A stretch of DNA of 20,463 nucleotides from Candidatus Eisenbacteria bacterium (GTDB lineage Bacteria > Eisenbacteria > RBG-16-71-46 > JAFGJU01), in NCBI GenBank assembly GCA_026388185.1, contig JAPLKG010000009.1, positions 1 through 20,463 of the forward strand, read 5' to 3'. Shown one piece after another: positions 1 to 8,300 of this stretch. The stretch's first letter is position 1; every line of letters starts with the position of its first letter. The position numbers and the translations under genes are program-made. The notes below the pieces were generated by a model that worked only from the letters and a program-made list of their open reading frames with translations, was not told the DNA's origin and did not search any database.

Positions 1-1028
1 GCTTCGTTCAGCAAGTAGTCGGCCAGATCTGTCGAGGTCAAGCCCGTCCTACTCGTGTTGGGGAAAACATAGAACGCGCCCTGCGGGCGCAGGCAGCTGA
101 AGCCCGGAATGGCGTTCAGCCCGTCCACGATCACGTCTCGACGCCGCTTGAACTCCGCCAAATAGCGCTCCGGCTCGCTCTGGGGGCCAACTATGGCCTC
201 GACGCCGGCCTTCTGAATGAAGCTGGCCGTGCAGGAGGCGCTGTTAGTCATCAGACGCGTTATGTGCGGCGCCAGGTCCGGCGGCAGAATGCCGTAGCCC
301 AGGCGCCAACCGGTCATCGCGTAGGTCTTGGAGTAGCCGTCCAGTATTATGGTTTTATCCTGCATTCCAGGGAACGACGCGATGCTCACGTGCTCACCTT
401 CGTAGAGTATCTTGCAGTAGATCTCGTCGGAGAGGACGAACAAGTTTTTCTTTCGAACGAGATCGGCGATCTCGCCAAGCTGCTCGCGCTTGAGCACGCC
501 TCCGGTAGGATTCTGAGGAGAGTTCAGAATAATCAGCCTCGTGCGGGACGTAATCTTCTCCTTCAGTTCTCCTATGTCGAGACCGAAATCGTTTTCTTCT
601 CTCAGGCGTATGGGAACAGGCTTGGCTCCGAAGAACCTGATGACGGACTCATAAATGGGAAAGCCGGGATTCGGATAGATGGCCTCGTCGCCCTCGTCGA
701 GAATCGCGAGGGCCGAAAAGAAGAGGATCGGCTTCCCGCCCGGAGTAATGACGACGTTCTCTGGAGCCACATTGATGCCTCTGTCCTTCGTGATGAACTT
801 GGCGATCTCCGCTCTGAACTCCGGCAACCCGGGAGACGGGTTATAGTGTGTCCAACCTTGCCTGAGCGCATCGATGGCCGCTTGGGTAATGTTGGCAGGG
901 GTGTCGAAATCGGGCTCCCCGATCTCGAGGTGCACCACGTCTACTCCCTTGGCCTCGAGCTTCTTCGCTTTGGCCAGAACGTCAAACGCCGTCTCTGTTC
1001 CCAGTTTCTTCATGCGCTTCGCATACAT
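1..1028 (-). CDS. Class I/II PLP-dependent aminotransferase (aspartate aminotransferase-like), 3' end outside window
   Basis: I translated this directly from the minus strand; 342 full codons are visible and the frame is open at base 1, so the C-terminus is missing. It is a fold-type I pyridoxal-phosphate aminotransferase, a cytosolic enzyme moving an amino group between an amino acid and a 2-oxo acid. Visible motifs are the N-terminal EIGEPDFDTP (about 35-44), NSPQNPTGG (169-177, cofactor Asn173), the SDEIY stretch (200-204, Asp201 and Tyr204), and GYSKTYAMTGWRLGY (231-245) with Lys234 as the expected Schiff-base lysine. The arginine that binds the substrate carboxylate would lie beyond the edge. 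The start is ATG at 1028-1026, with GGAGG six bases upstream. It begins 21 bases after the preceding gene's stop and probably shares its transcript. Substrate specificity (aspartate, alanine or other) cannot be read from this fragment. Confidence 0.95.
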   Translation of the reverse strand, partial: MYAKRMKKLGTETAFDVLAKAKKLEAKGVDVVHLEIGEPDFDTPANITQAAIDALRQGWTHYNPSPGLPEFRAEIAKFITKDRGINVAPENVVITPGGKPILFFSALAILDEGDEAIYPNPGFPIYESVIRFFGAKPVPIRLREENDFGLDIGELKEKITSRTRLIILNSPQNPTGGVLKREQLGEIADLVRKKNLFVLSDEIYCKILYEGEHVSIASFPGMQDKTIILDGYSKTYAMTGWRLGYGILPPDLAPHITRLMTNSASCTASFIQKAGVEAIVGPQSEPERYLAEFKRRRDVIVDGLNAIPGFSCLRPQGAFYVFPNTSRTGLTSTDLADYLLNE

Positions 1029-1034
1029 GTCTAA

Positions 1035-1039
1035 CCTCC
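1035..1039 (-). promoter_or_regulatory. Shine-Dalgarno site of the aminotransferase gene
   Basis: GGAGG on the minus strand, six bases before ATG at 1028. It fixes the start of a gene whose other end is outside the window. Confidence 0.8.
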
Positions 1040-1049
1040 GTCGCAGAAA

Positions 1050-3173
1050 TCAGAATGTGAAATCTAGCTGGAGCCCGAGTTCGGGGTTCCCGTCATCCTC
1101 GGCCGCATTTGTCTCGGTCAGATGAGTCTGCGAGTACTTCGCCTCGGCTCCGAGCCTCTTCCCTCTAACACCTAGCACCACGTACCATCTCACGCCCTCG
1201 CCCCAGAGCGGTGTAAGGGTCACGCGACCCGGCAGATCGTCTTCGTATTCGTAGACCCTGGACTCGTAGGACGAAGTATCAAAGTATATCACACGACCCC
1301 TGAGGGTAAGCAAGCCTTCTGGAGTGTAGGCGAAGCCCGTAAAAACGAGCGAGCCTTTCTCATTCTCCTCGGCTCGGACGGTCGAGATCCTCAACTTCAT
1401 CGTGAGGGGACTGCCGGGAGTCCAGGAAACGTCGGTGTTAATCGTTTCCCTCGACGAGACCGAGGAGATTTTTCCGTACGGGTCCGAAGGATCGATTGCC
1501 GAGCTGTCGTTCTTGGACAGCTTTCCCTTGACTCGCACCGTGATGCCGCTGCCCAGGTTCTGTTCTATCGAGCCCGCTGTCTCATAACCGGACGTGGGAC
1601 GGCTTGTCACAGTTGTCGGGCCGGGGCGCTGAACCCCATCCAGATAGCCACTGAGCTTGTACTTTCCAAGGCGACCCTGAAGTCCGACGTACACTCCTCG
1701 TTCGTTCCAGGGGTTGCCTCCCGAGAAAGAGGAGGCCCGCAAGTTGTAGAAATTTGTGTCGTATGACCTGAAGACGCTCGCAACCTCGACACCGTGCATG
1801 TCGGATACCCATCCCAACACGAACGCCTTGCTGCCTCCGCTCATGAGCGCGGCTTCTCCGAAAATGGCCGCCTGCCCGAGAGAGACATTCCCGCTGATCC
1901 CGCCCACCGAGGCTTTCTTCCCCGTGAAGGAATAAAGGTAAGGCTCCTCGCCCGATGAGAACGGGGGGTCGTAGTCCGCGGCGTAGAAGGTCGTCGCAAG
2001 AGAGAAGCTCTTTGTGCACTTTGCTTCCGCGTGAAAAGCGAGCAGTGTCTCCGTCAAAGCATCTTTTCCGCGAAGCTCCCAGGCCTCCCTGTGATAGCCG
2101 GTTTCCGCGAGCCTTCTCGCGGTTCCGTCATCGTTGAGATACACGTCGAGCTTGCTTCTAGAGAACAAGGTTTCAAATGAGAGCCACTTGCCCTTGAGTT
2201 TTGCGTGCGCTCCTCTCAGCGCTCCGTTCTCCAGAGAGGAACGATGGCCATGAACACCCGCACCGCCTCTGTCTGTTTGAGAGACCGCCTCGTATCCCCT
2301 GTAGAAACCTTGCGGAGCCCAGAGCACAAGCCCCTGGCCGAACTCCGCCGAGAGGTCCCCCGCCGACACCGACGAGAGAAGGGCGTCGCTTCGCACGGTG
2401 AGGTATCCTGCCTGGTAGTCTCCCATCGTGCTCTCTCCTTCATCTTTATCTGTGACGTAGGAAAGCTCTATCCTCTCGGAAGGCCGCGAGATCGCACGAG
2501 TATAGAAGTGGACGTCTTTGAACTCTCGCGCGGAGGTCGGTCCGACCGCCCTCACCCTACCCTCCAGGGGGATCCAGAAAGGAATCCCCTTTGCGGCCAT
2601 CGTCACGTAGGGGGCAATCTTGTTCAATAGCTGATAATCAACGCCTTCTATCGCCATCAAGTTGATGAGCGAGCGGAACCCGCCTGTCTTTTCGCGCAAG
2701 GACACTATCTTTCTCGCAAGGACCGGCGATATCCAGGGAAGCTGCGAGAGTTCAGCGGTGGTAGCAGAATTGAGGTCAATCGGTCTTGCCTTGAACCTCT
2801 CGAGCCTATCAACAAGGAAATCGGCTTCCACGGATCCCGCGTCTTCTCCGAGAATGTTTTCCAGATCGCTGACGTTTTCCGGCTCGGCGGAAGCTGCTTG
2901 AGAGGACGCTGCCTGTGACGTTCCCTGGAACACGCCTGACAAAGACGACACCGGGGGAGACGACGTTTGCCCGGCCGAGGCGACGGGTAGAATCAAGCTC
3001 GGAAGGACCAGAAGGAAGAGGCTCAAGGCCGAGCGCGAAAGATCGAGCAATGCCCGCGCCAGACGGTCCATAACATACTGAAAATAAAGGAATTGTGTCC
3101 CAGAGGTCCACCGTGAAGTCACAGCACAGAACGATAACAGCAGAGACGACGGGCGGCAAGTGATTTCTTTCAC
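1050..3173 (-). CDS. Outer-membrane beta-barrel protein with periplasmic ComEA-type helix-hairpin-helix domain
   Basis: A 707-residue exported protein (GTG start). Residues about 35-67 form a signal peptide with a long hydrophobic core ending in VASAG. A Ser/Ala-rich stretch follows, then a helix-hairpin-helix domain at about 130-191 (IDLNSATTAELSQLPWI, then RKIVSLREKTGGF), as in ComEA-type DNA-binding proteins. The remaining 500 or so residues alternate polar and hydrophobic residues with many Gly, Tyr and Trp, and end in QLDFTF. A terminal Phe is typical of barrels recognised by BamA. Start choice: GTG at 3173 forms a GTGA overlap with the previous stop and has AGGGGG seven bases upstream. 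ATG at 3071 gives a more standard signal peptide but lacks an evident ribosome site. Family knowledge: HhH-plus-barrel proteins occur in Bacteroidota-like genomes with unsettled roles. DNA binding or uptake is inference. Confidence 0.8.
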   Translation of the reverse strand: MKEITCRPSSLLLSFCAVTSRWTSGTQFLYFQYVMDRLARALLDLSRSALSLFLLVLPSLILPVASAGQTSSPPVSSLSGVFQGTSQAASSQAASAEPENVSDLENILGEDAGSVEADFLVDRLERFKARPIDLNSATTAELSQLPWISPVLARKIVSLREKTGGFRSLINLMAIEGVDYQLLNKIAPYVTMAAKGIPFWIPLEGRVRAVGPTSAREFKDVHFYTRAISRPSERIELSYVTDKDEGESTMGDYQAGYLTVRSDALLSSVSAGDLSAEFGQGLVLWAPQGFYRGYEAVSQTDRGGAGVHGHRSSLENGALRGAHAKLKGKWLSFETLFSRSKLDVYLNDDGTARRLAETGYHREAWELRGKDALTETLLAFHAEAKCTKSFSLATTFYAADYDPPFSSGEEPYLYSFTGKKASVGGISGNVSLGQAAIFGEAALMSGGSKAFVLGWVSDMHGVEVASVFRSYDTNFYNLRASSFSGGNPWNERGVYVGLQGRLGKYKLSGYLDGVQRPGPTTVTSRPTSGYETAGSIEQNLGSGITVRVKGKLSKNDSSAIDPSDPYGKISSVSSRETINTDVSWTPGSPLTMKLRISTVRAEENEKGSLVFTGFAYTPEGLLTLRGRVIYFDTSSYESRVYEYEDDLPGRVTLTPLWGEGVRWYVVLGVRGKRLGAEAKYSQTHLTETNAAEDDGNPELGLQLDFTF

Positions 3174-4066
3174 CGGGCTTCCCCCTTCCGCCGATCCTTC
3201 GCGCCGTCGCGCGAGGGGTAGGATCTTTCTCCCCTTCTGAACGTGAGCGTAACTACGTCCGTTCGGCCGAGTGCCGAATGGAACGAGGAGGCAGACTCAA
3301 TTGACAAGCGACCAATATCTATTGCGAATCCTATCGCGAGCTCTACCGGCTCTGTCTGGAGTCCGCACCTGATTCGAATCCCGCTCTGCGACGCGAGCTC
3401 CGCACCCAGGTGAAAGGAAGATTGCTTTCCCGGAATCTTCCGCACTTCTCCCGCGGCGGTCACACCCTTCCCGGGGGTCAGAACCAAGCCGAAGAGAAAG
3501 GTCGAGGGAACGGCTCCCCTGTACGAATCGGACGCCGAGCTCGAACCCAGATTGCCCAGGCCGACGCACGCTTCAAGAGATCGAACGGGCCTCGAACGCA
3601 GACCGGCGCCCAGGGCGAAGAATCTCGCTTCTCCATAACCATCGACGGACATCGAAAGTAACCCCAAGGAAAGCATGATTCTTGTCGAAGAAAAAGGCTG
3701 CCGAGAAGCGCAGGCGGAGAGAATCCTCTCCTTGTAGAGGCTGCCCCCTCTCTCGGCAATACCGAATGTCAGCACGTTGTCTCGTCGGGGGACGTTCAAC
3801 AGAACGTTCCTTTGCTCAAGCTCGGAGAGTCCGTACGGCGCGCAATAACAAGCGCTCGCGCTCAGGTCCGTCGCGAAGGGCGGCACGGGAGCGAGAAAAT
3901 GAAATCCATAATCTGACGCGCTCCAGCAGTCCCCCATCGCCGCAGTCTTTGAATCCACAAAGATTCCCTCGAAGGCCGCCCATGACTCGTGAACCGCGGC
4001 CGGCAGTGAGAGGAAGGCGAGCAGACACGAGAAAACCAGTTTGAGTGATGTTTTCATGGGGTTCAC
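3170..4066 (-). CDS. Exported PorV/PorQ-like hypothetical protein (small beta-barrel)
   Basis: 298 residues, not recognised with certainty. Residues 1-31 look like a signal peptide: MKTSLK, then a hydrophobic stretch, with possible cleavage near SWA-A. The mature start reads SKTAAMGDCWSASDYG, which resembles the N-terminus of PorV/PorQ (UPF0164) barrels, where an AxxMG motif leads to a segment about disordered or absent data. Short Gly-rich amphipathic strands follow, and a last strand near 269-277 (TDVVTLTF) precedes a basic tail of about 20 residues. It may be an outer-membrane barrel that works with the secreted protein encoded just upstream. The start is GTG at 4066, seven bases after the previous stop, with GAGG about ten bases upstream; ATG at 4057 is equally possible. 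It overlaps the next gene by four bases. Cysteines are unusually frequent for a barrel (for example 14, 47, 73 and 75). Confidence 0.65.
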   Translation of the reverse strand: MNPMKTSLKLVFSCLLAFLSLPAAVHESWAAFEGIFVDSKTAAMGDCWSASDYGFHFLAPVPPFATDLSASACYCAPYGLSELEQRNVLLNVPRRDNVLTFGIAERGGSLYKERILSACASRQPFSSTRIMLSLGLLSMSVDGYGEARFFALGAGLRSRPVRSLEACVGLGNLGSSSASDSYRGAVPSTFLFGLVLTPGKGVTAAGEVRKIPGKQSSFHLGAELASQSGIRIRCGLQTEPVELAIGFAIDIGRLSIESASSFHSALGRTDVVTLTFRRGERSYPSRDGAKDRRKGEAR

Positions 4067-4073
4067 TGTCTCT

Positions 4074-5822
4074 CTACCTCATTCCCTGCGGAGCCACGAC
4101 TATGGTGCTCTTGGATTCCTCCCACCCTCCGTCGGCTTCTTTTACGCCGAGGCTCACCACGTAGACACCGGGCGGGACGATTCTCCCTTCCTCGTCAATC
4201 CCGTCCCAAATCGTCTGGACGATCGTTCCGACTCTCCTCTGGTCAAGAAGTCGTCTCACTGTTCTACCGTCCGAGTCGAACACGGTGAGATTCGCTTTCG
4301 TCCCGAGCGAAGGAAGCGCGAACGAGAATACGACTCTGTCGTCGATTCCGTCTCCGTCCGGCGAGATCACGCGACTGCTCATACCGATTTCGAACGAGCC
4401 ACCGCCTCGCGCGGCCTCGCAGACGCTGTTACGTCCGCAGGGCGTCGAGCCCGAAGACGCCACGCTCGAAGACCAGTTGGCCGCCTGCCTGCCACTCACA
4501 GACGTAGAAACGCGTTCGATCGAGCCGTTGCTGCGAGTGGACCAGTCTTCGCAGTAGGCCACGTAGTCGCTTATGCAACCAGAGCTGTCCCTTATGCAGA
4601 CCACGTCGGCGTAGCTGTTTCCTCCAGACGCGCTGTTGTTCAGGGAAGGCCAGCTTCCCTCGGGTTCAATCGCCCGGCCTTCGCATTGATTCGGCGTCTC
4701 CTGAAAGAGTTTCTTGTCCTGAGTGACGACCAGGAATTCGCCGGGCCCGATCACTACCGGAAGCGATGTAAGGCGCGCCTTTTTTTGTGATGAGTCCTCT
4801 ATCCACCAGCCTCTCACGTCCACGGGCATTTGCCCTCTGTTGAAAAGCTCCACCCACTCGGGTTCTCCCGTGGCCGGTGCGTACATGATTTCGTTTACGA
4901 CGACGTCGCCCTCGCCGACGCGCAGACTTGTCGACGCGGTATCGTTGCTTCGATTCTCGTCTTCCCCAAGTCTGAGCACCGCCTCCAGAGTCATGCAGCT
5001 CTCGACTTCGGGGAGCAGGGACACCGACACGGTCTCGGACTGTTTCGGGGCGATTGCTCGCGTCGTGGTTGAGGCAAGAAAACTGCGCGCCGAATCCGCG
5101 ATCCCGAAGAATTCGACCAGGCATTCTCCGTCCGCGAGCTCGCGAGCGCCGAAATTCCCGACCTCGACAGTGATCTCGACATTCTCGAAGAGAAGAGGAA
5201 GGGCCGGCGTCGTGCTCAGAGTCCCGGAGACGAAACCGGCGTCTACGACGCACAAATTGCGTCTTCCGGGAGAAGGCGGAGAGAGGGCGCTGAAGTCGGC
5301 CGAGTTGTCCTGCGTGTCGACGCCGTCGGGCAGTCTTCCTACGCTGATTCCGGAAGCGACGTCCTCGCACGGAGTGCCCTCGTAGTACTCCGGGAACGAG
5401 TGCGAGCCCCATCCCACGAGGTCCACTATTTCCGTCGCTCTTCTTATCCTGCAGGCGTCGGGCCCGTTTTGTAGGTCTAGCTGCTTGACAAATTGAGGAG
5501 CAGGGCTCACGGCGTCTTCGCCTATGACAGCGTAGCCGTGGGCCTCGACGTAGTAGTCCGACTCCCACTGAATGGCGAGGCTCCAGTCTCCCTCCTTGGC
5601 GCCGTTTCCGGTCTCCAGCGCCAGCCCCTTGAGGGAAAGAGGGACCTCCGTGGGATTGTACAGTTCAACAAACTCGAGCCCCTCGTCGGTTCCCTCCGGG
5701 TCGTAGAGGATTTCGTTGATGACGAAGTCCTGGGCGGCCGAGGGAAAGACAGTTGACACTGAGACAATCGAAACAAAGAGGATCGAAGCAAGAGGAATCG
5801 AAGCGAAAAGGCCACCACCCAT
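4074..5822 (-). CDS. Secreted protein with two lamin-tail domains, a CARDB-like domain and a FlgD-like C-terminal domain
   Basis: 582 residues. A signal peptide covers about 1-30 (cleavage near SAA-Q). Two lamin-tail domains follow, each opening with the typical phrase: VINEILYDPEG at 34-44 with EFVELYNPT, and VVNEIMYAPATGEPEWVELFN at 308-328 (broken here into family signatures VNEIMY and WVELFN). Between them, about 196-304, is a CARDB-like beta-sandwich (VEITVEVGNFG). Residues about 476-577 form a FlgD-type Ig domain with ISPDGDGIDD, LTVFDSDGRTVRRLL, TIWDGIDEEG and PGVYVVSL. Such proteins are exported; lamin-tail domains in bacteria often accompany surface proteins and extracellular nucleases, but no catalytic domain is visible here. 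The function is probably structural or adhesive. ATG at 5822 is preceded by GGAGG at six bases. It sits between a VWA membrane protein and a small barrel. Confidence 0.85.
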   Translation of the reverse strand: MGGGLFASIPLASILFVSIVSVSTVFPSAAQDFVINEILYDPEGTDEGLEFVELYNPTEVPLSLKGLALETGNGAKEGDWSLAIQWESDYYVEAHGYAVIGEDAVSPAPQFVKQLDLQNGPDACRIRRATEIVDLVGWGSHSFPEYYEGTPCEDVASGISVGRLPDGVDTQDNSADFSALSPPSPGRRNLCVVDAGFVSGTLSTTPALPLLFENVEITVEVGNFGARELADGECLVEFFGIADSARSFLASTTTRAIAPKQSETVSVSLLPEVESCMTLEAVLRLGEDENRSNDTASTSLRVGEGDVVVNEIMYAPATGEPEWVELFNRGQMPVDVRGWWIEDSSQKKARLTSLPVVIGPGEFLVVTQDKKLFQETPNQCEGRAIEPEGSWPSLNNSASGGNSYADVVCIRDSSGCISDYVAYCEDWSTRSNGSIERVSTSVSGRQAANWSSSVASSGSTPCGRNSVCEAARGGGSFEIGMSSRVISPDGDGIDDRVVFSFALPSLGTKANLTVFDSDGRTVRRLLDQRRVGTIVQTIWDGIDEEGRIVPPGVYVVSLGVKEADGGWEESKSTIVVAPQGMR

Positions 5823-5828
5823 CGTCCA

Positions 5829-5833
5829 CCTCC
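5829..5833 (-). promoter_or_regulatory. Shine-Dalgarno site of the lamin-tail-domain gene
   Basis: GGAGG (followed by T) on the minus strand, six bases before ATG at 5822, within the 34-base gap after the VWA gene's stop. It decides the start. Confidence 0.8.
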
Positions 5834-5856
5834 CATTCTCGGCGACTTACGAAGAC

Positions 5857-8118
5857 TTACGGAAGTCCCGAACGTCGCCTCAACCACCACTCGATGGCCA
5901 CAAACATCGTGAAGGCCAGAAACAAAAGAGGATGATTCCAGAGTCTGACTTGACGTTCGACAGTCGCTTTCTCGCCGAAAGTCTGGATCTCGCGGGCGAG
6001 CGCGCCAACCTGGTCCGTCCCGAAAGACTTTCCTCCCGAAGCCTCGGACACGTAGCTCAGAAGACGTGAATCGGGAAGGAGGTTTCTGTACTCCGGCCCG
6101 TTCGAATCCACAAGGAAGCTGCCGGTAGAGATGGCGCGTCCTCCGTTTTCGACGTCGGAGACCTTGTAGTTGTACGTGCCGGGGGCGAGAACGCCGAGGT
6201 CGGCAGCCAGACTATCTGTGCCCGCTCTTCTTGTGAGGATGCGATCGAAATTTCTATTGTTGGCTCCAGTGACTTCAAGCTTGAGATTCGATTCTTCGCC
6301 GGAGGGAACGGGGGTCTCGGGAGCGCCCGTGGTCCTTCTCGGAGCGCCGCCGCCCGAAAATGTGACCTCTTCTCCATTCTGGAAGACCCACGATTGAGGC
6401 TTGAAGTCGAAAGCTCCGTCTTTCTCACCCTCCGAAAGCCACCATATTGCATTTGCTGTGAACCCACTGAAGAGCCTGTCGGAACCTCCCGCGCCCGGCA
6501 CCGAGAAACCCCATCTCCAAACCCCGCTCGCCGCAACGAGGAGCACCCTTCCCTTGCCGTAGGAGCCGGCGACGATAACGGGAAAACTCTTGTCCCCGGT
6601 CCCGGAATCAAAGAGCACCGAGGCGCCGGGTTTTGCGGAGTCAATCGCGTGCGAACCAAGAAGTGGCGAGATATCTCCCCAGCTCTCCGCGTTGGAAGAC
6701 GATTCCTTCTCGACATCACATATCGGGTGGTTGAGACCGTCGAACGTCACTCGACAGTTCAGATAGTTCTCGGGTCCCCAGGCGTTCGGCTTGAGCAGCC
6801 GGGCCGGCAACAGCCTCCTGGCAGGTTCCGGCACCTCTTTCAACCCCTCGGCGCCGGCGACGAACAGCCCTCCGCCGGAACTCACGAAACTCTCGAGGCT
6901 CTCCCACACGTCAGGGCCCAGGTAGCGCGCGGCGCCATCACCGACAAACACGACGGAGCTTCTGCCAAAACCCTGAGGCACGGATGAAACCAAGCCTTTG
7001 AGGGCCGGTAGCTTCGTCTTTCGTCCCGACACGAGAACGAACGTGGTCTCGAGCTTCGGATCGGACTCGAGCTGCCTCTTCAAGAATGTGAAGTCCCACG
7101 TGATGTCTCCTTCGAGGTAGAGAATCTTGAGCCTTTCGCTGAGCACACTGATTGCAAAGGAGGTCGAATTGTTCGCAGTGGAAGCCTCACCCTTGACCGC
7201 GGGGACGCTCACCTTGTAGAAATGAAGACCCGCCGAAGTCGGCTTGACGGAGAGGAAAATCTCGGTCTCGGCCGAGCCGGCGAGCTTCAGCATCCCTCTC
7301 GATATGACGGTCTCGCCTTCCGAGATACTCAAGGGAACGTTCAGGTTCTCGAGGCCGTAACCTTTCACGCGCACGAGCACGGGCGCTTCGCTGCCGGCGT
7401 AGCCGGACGCTGGATGAAGAACCTCCGTGATTTCGATGTCCCTGAAGGAACCCTCCTTTGCCGACAGAACGGTGTAAACAGGAAGCGAGATTCGCTTCGC
7501 CACGCTGGTCGGATCGGGGCCGAACGTGCTCGCGCCGTCGGAAATTACGACTATTGCCGCGGGAGTCTTCCCGACCCCGGAAGAGATGTCTTCCAGGGCC
7601 TGGCCCAGTGCGGTTCGACTTCCGGCCGCGTCAGTAGGCGGCTCGTTCGCACCCGTGGCCGCCGCAGCCGCAGGAATCGACTTCTTCTCGACTGCCCGCA
7701 GACTGTCTGAGAACACATAGACGGAACTATCAAACCTTCTCGGAAGCTGCTTGAGCAGACTCTGAGCCACGCCGAGCGCCACGTCGGCGCGGGAACGGCT
7801 CGAGTCCTCCGCAACCGCGAGATCGAAAGGCTGTTTCATGCTAGCCGAACCGTCCACCAGGACGAACACCTTGGGCCGGTGGCTCTCCTTGGACTCGATG
7901 CTCACGACGGGCTGAAGCAGGGCCAACAGGACGCACATGAACGCGGCGATACGTAGTCCCATGAGAAGTCGCCGCCTTTCCTTGCCGAGCCGAGTGTCCT
8001 TCCGCACGTACAGGCGAACGACCAGGAGAACGAGAAGTAAAGCGAGGGCGGACAAAAGAAGCCAGGACGAAACCGGTGAGAAGGAAAGGCCCTTTACGAA
8101 AGGAAGCCGACCACTCAT
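5857..8118 (-). CDS. Membrane-anchored VWA-domain protein with glutamine-amidotransferase-like domain
   Basis: 753 residues. Two transmembrane helices (about 18-36 and 54-72) precede a von Willebrand factor A domain at about 83-220. Its metal-ion adhesion site is complete: DGSAS (Asp89, Ser91, Ser93), Thr169 and Asp194 in SDG. Beta-sandwich material (about 225-325, CARDB-like) is followed by a Rossmann-like segment at about 330-560 beginning LKILYLEGDITWDF, which resembles the ThuA/glutamine-amidotransferase-like fold in related proteins; I see no convincing catalytic Cys. A third helix (about 728-746) ends in a basic tail. Proteins of this layout are common in FCB-type bacteria, often near MoxR/Bat clusters, but no MoxR ATPase or Bat partner is visible here. 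It probably acts in the periplasm as a binding or assembly factor. ATG at 8118 has GAGGA nine bases upstream and follows the 315-base gap, so it probably opens a transcription unit. Confidence 0.85.
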   Translation of the reverse strand: MSGRLPFVKGLSFSPVSSWLLLSALALLLVLLVVRLYVRKDTRLGKERRRLLMGLRIAAFMCVLLALLQPVVSIESKESHRPKVFVLVDGSASMKQPFDLAVAEDSSRSRADVALGVAQSLLKQLPRRFDSSVYVFSDSLRAVEKKSIPAAAAATGANEPPTDAAGSRTALGQALEDISSGVGKTPAAIVVISDGASTFGPDPTSVAKRISLPVYTVLSAKEGSFRDIEITEVLHPASGYAGSEAPVLVRVKGYGLENLNVPLSISEGETVISRGMLKLAGSAETEIFLSVKPTSAGLHFYKVSVPAVKGEASTANNSTSFAISVLSERLKILYLEGDITWDFTFLKRQLESDPKLETTFVLVSGRKTKLPALKGLVSSVPQGFGRSSVVFVGDGAARYLGPDVWESLESFVSSGGGLFVAGAEGLKEVPEPARRLLPARLLKPNAWGPENYLNCRVTFDGLNHPICDVEKESSSNAESWGDISPLLGSHAIDSAKPGASVLFDSGTGDKSFPVIVAGSYGKGRVLLVAASGVWRWGFSVPGAGGSDRLFSGFTANAIWWLSEGEKDGAFDFKPQSWVFQNGEEVTFSGGGAPRRTTGAPETPVPSGEESNLKLEVTGANNRNFDRILTRRAGTDSLAADLGVLAPGTYNYKVSDVENGGRAISTGSFLVDSNGPEYRNLLPDSRLLSYVSEASGGKSFGTDQVGALAREIQTFGEKATVERQVRLWNHPLLFLAFTMFVAIEWWLRRRSGLP

Positions 8119-8300
8119 ATCAACCCATCCTCACAATCACTGAATCCCCAAGGATCAGGAAAATCATCGCCACGCCCTTTCCGGAGGCGCGCGAGGATGT
8201 CGCGTCTCTCTTGGCGACACTCAAGGGCGTCACGTCTCAGTTGGAAACGAGCGGAAGCATCAGGTCTCGTTTGGAAGCACGCGATCACGCAAAAAATCAT
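8115..8300 (-). CDS. Doubtful 61-residue leader ORF containing ten-residue repeats
   Basis: An open frame from ATG 8300 to TGA 8115, overlapping the VWA start codon as ATGA. Because the DNA below it repeats every 30 bases, the peptide repeats every ten residues (ACFQTRPDAS, ARFQLRRDAL, ECRQERRDIL). Against it being real: no ribosome site precedes the ATG, the product is very basic and unlike anything I recognise, and the repeat alone would produce the pattern. It could be a coupled leader peptide or a coincidental frame in an upstream regulatory region. Confidence 0.15.
   Translation of the reverse strand: MIFCVIACFQTRPDASARFQLRRDALECRQERRDILARLRKGRGDDFPDPWGFSDCEDGLI

Noticed and set aside
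264-1034. Long plus-strand open frame opposite the aminotransferase
   Set aside because: The minus strand encodes an unmistakable aminotransferase here. The plus-strand product matches no family pattern and is an antisense shadow of GC-rich coding DNA.
4041-4790. 249-codon plus-strand frame opposite the lamin-tail gene
   Set aside because: No recognisable domain, no ribosome site, and it lies wholly opposite supported genes.
4666-5568. 300-codon minus-strand frame inside the lamin-tail gene
   Set aside because: Extremely Arg-rich, low-complexity product in another frame of a well-supported gene. It is a typical out-of-frame artefact.
8191-8280. CRISPR array
   Set aside because: The units are contiguous 30-base imperfect repeats without unique spacers, and no cas gene is nearby.
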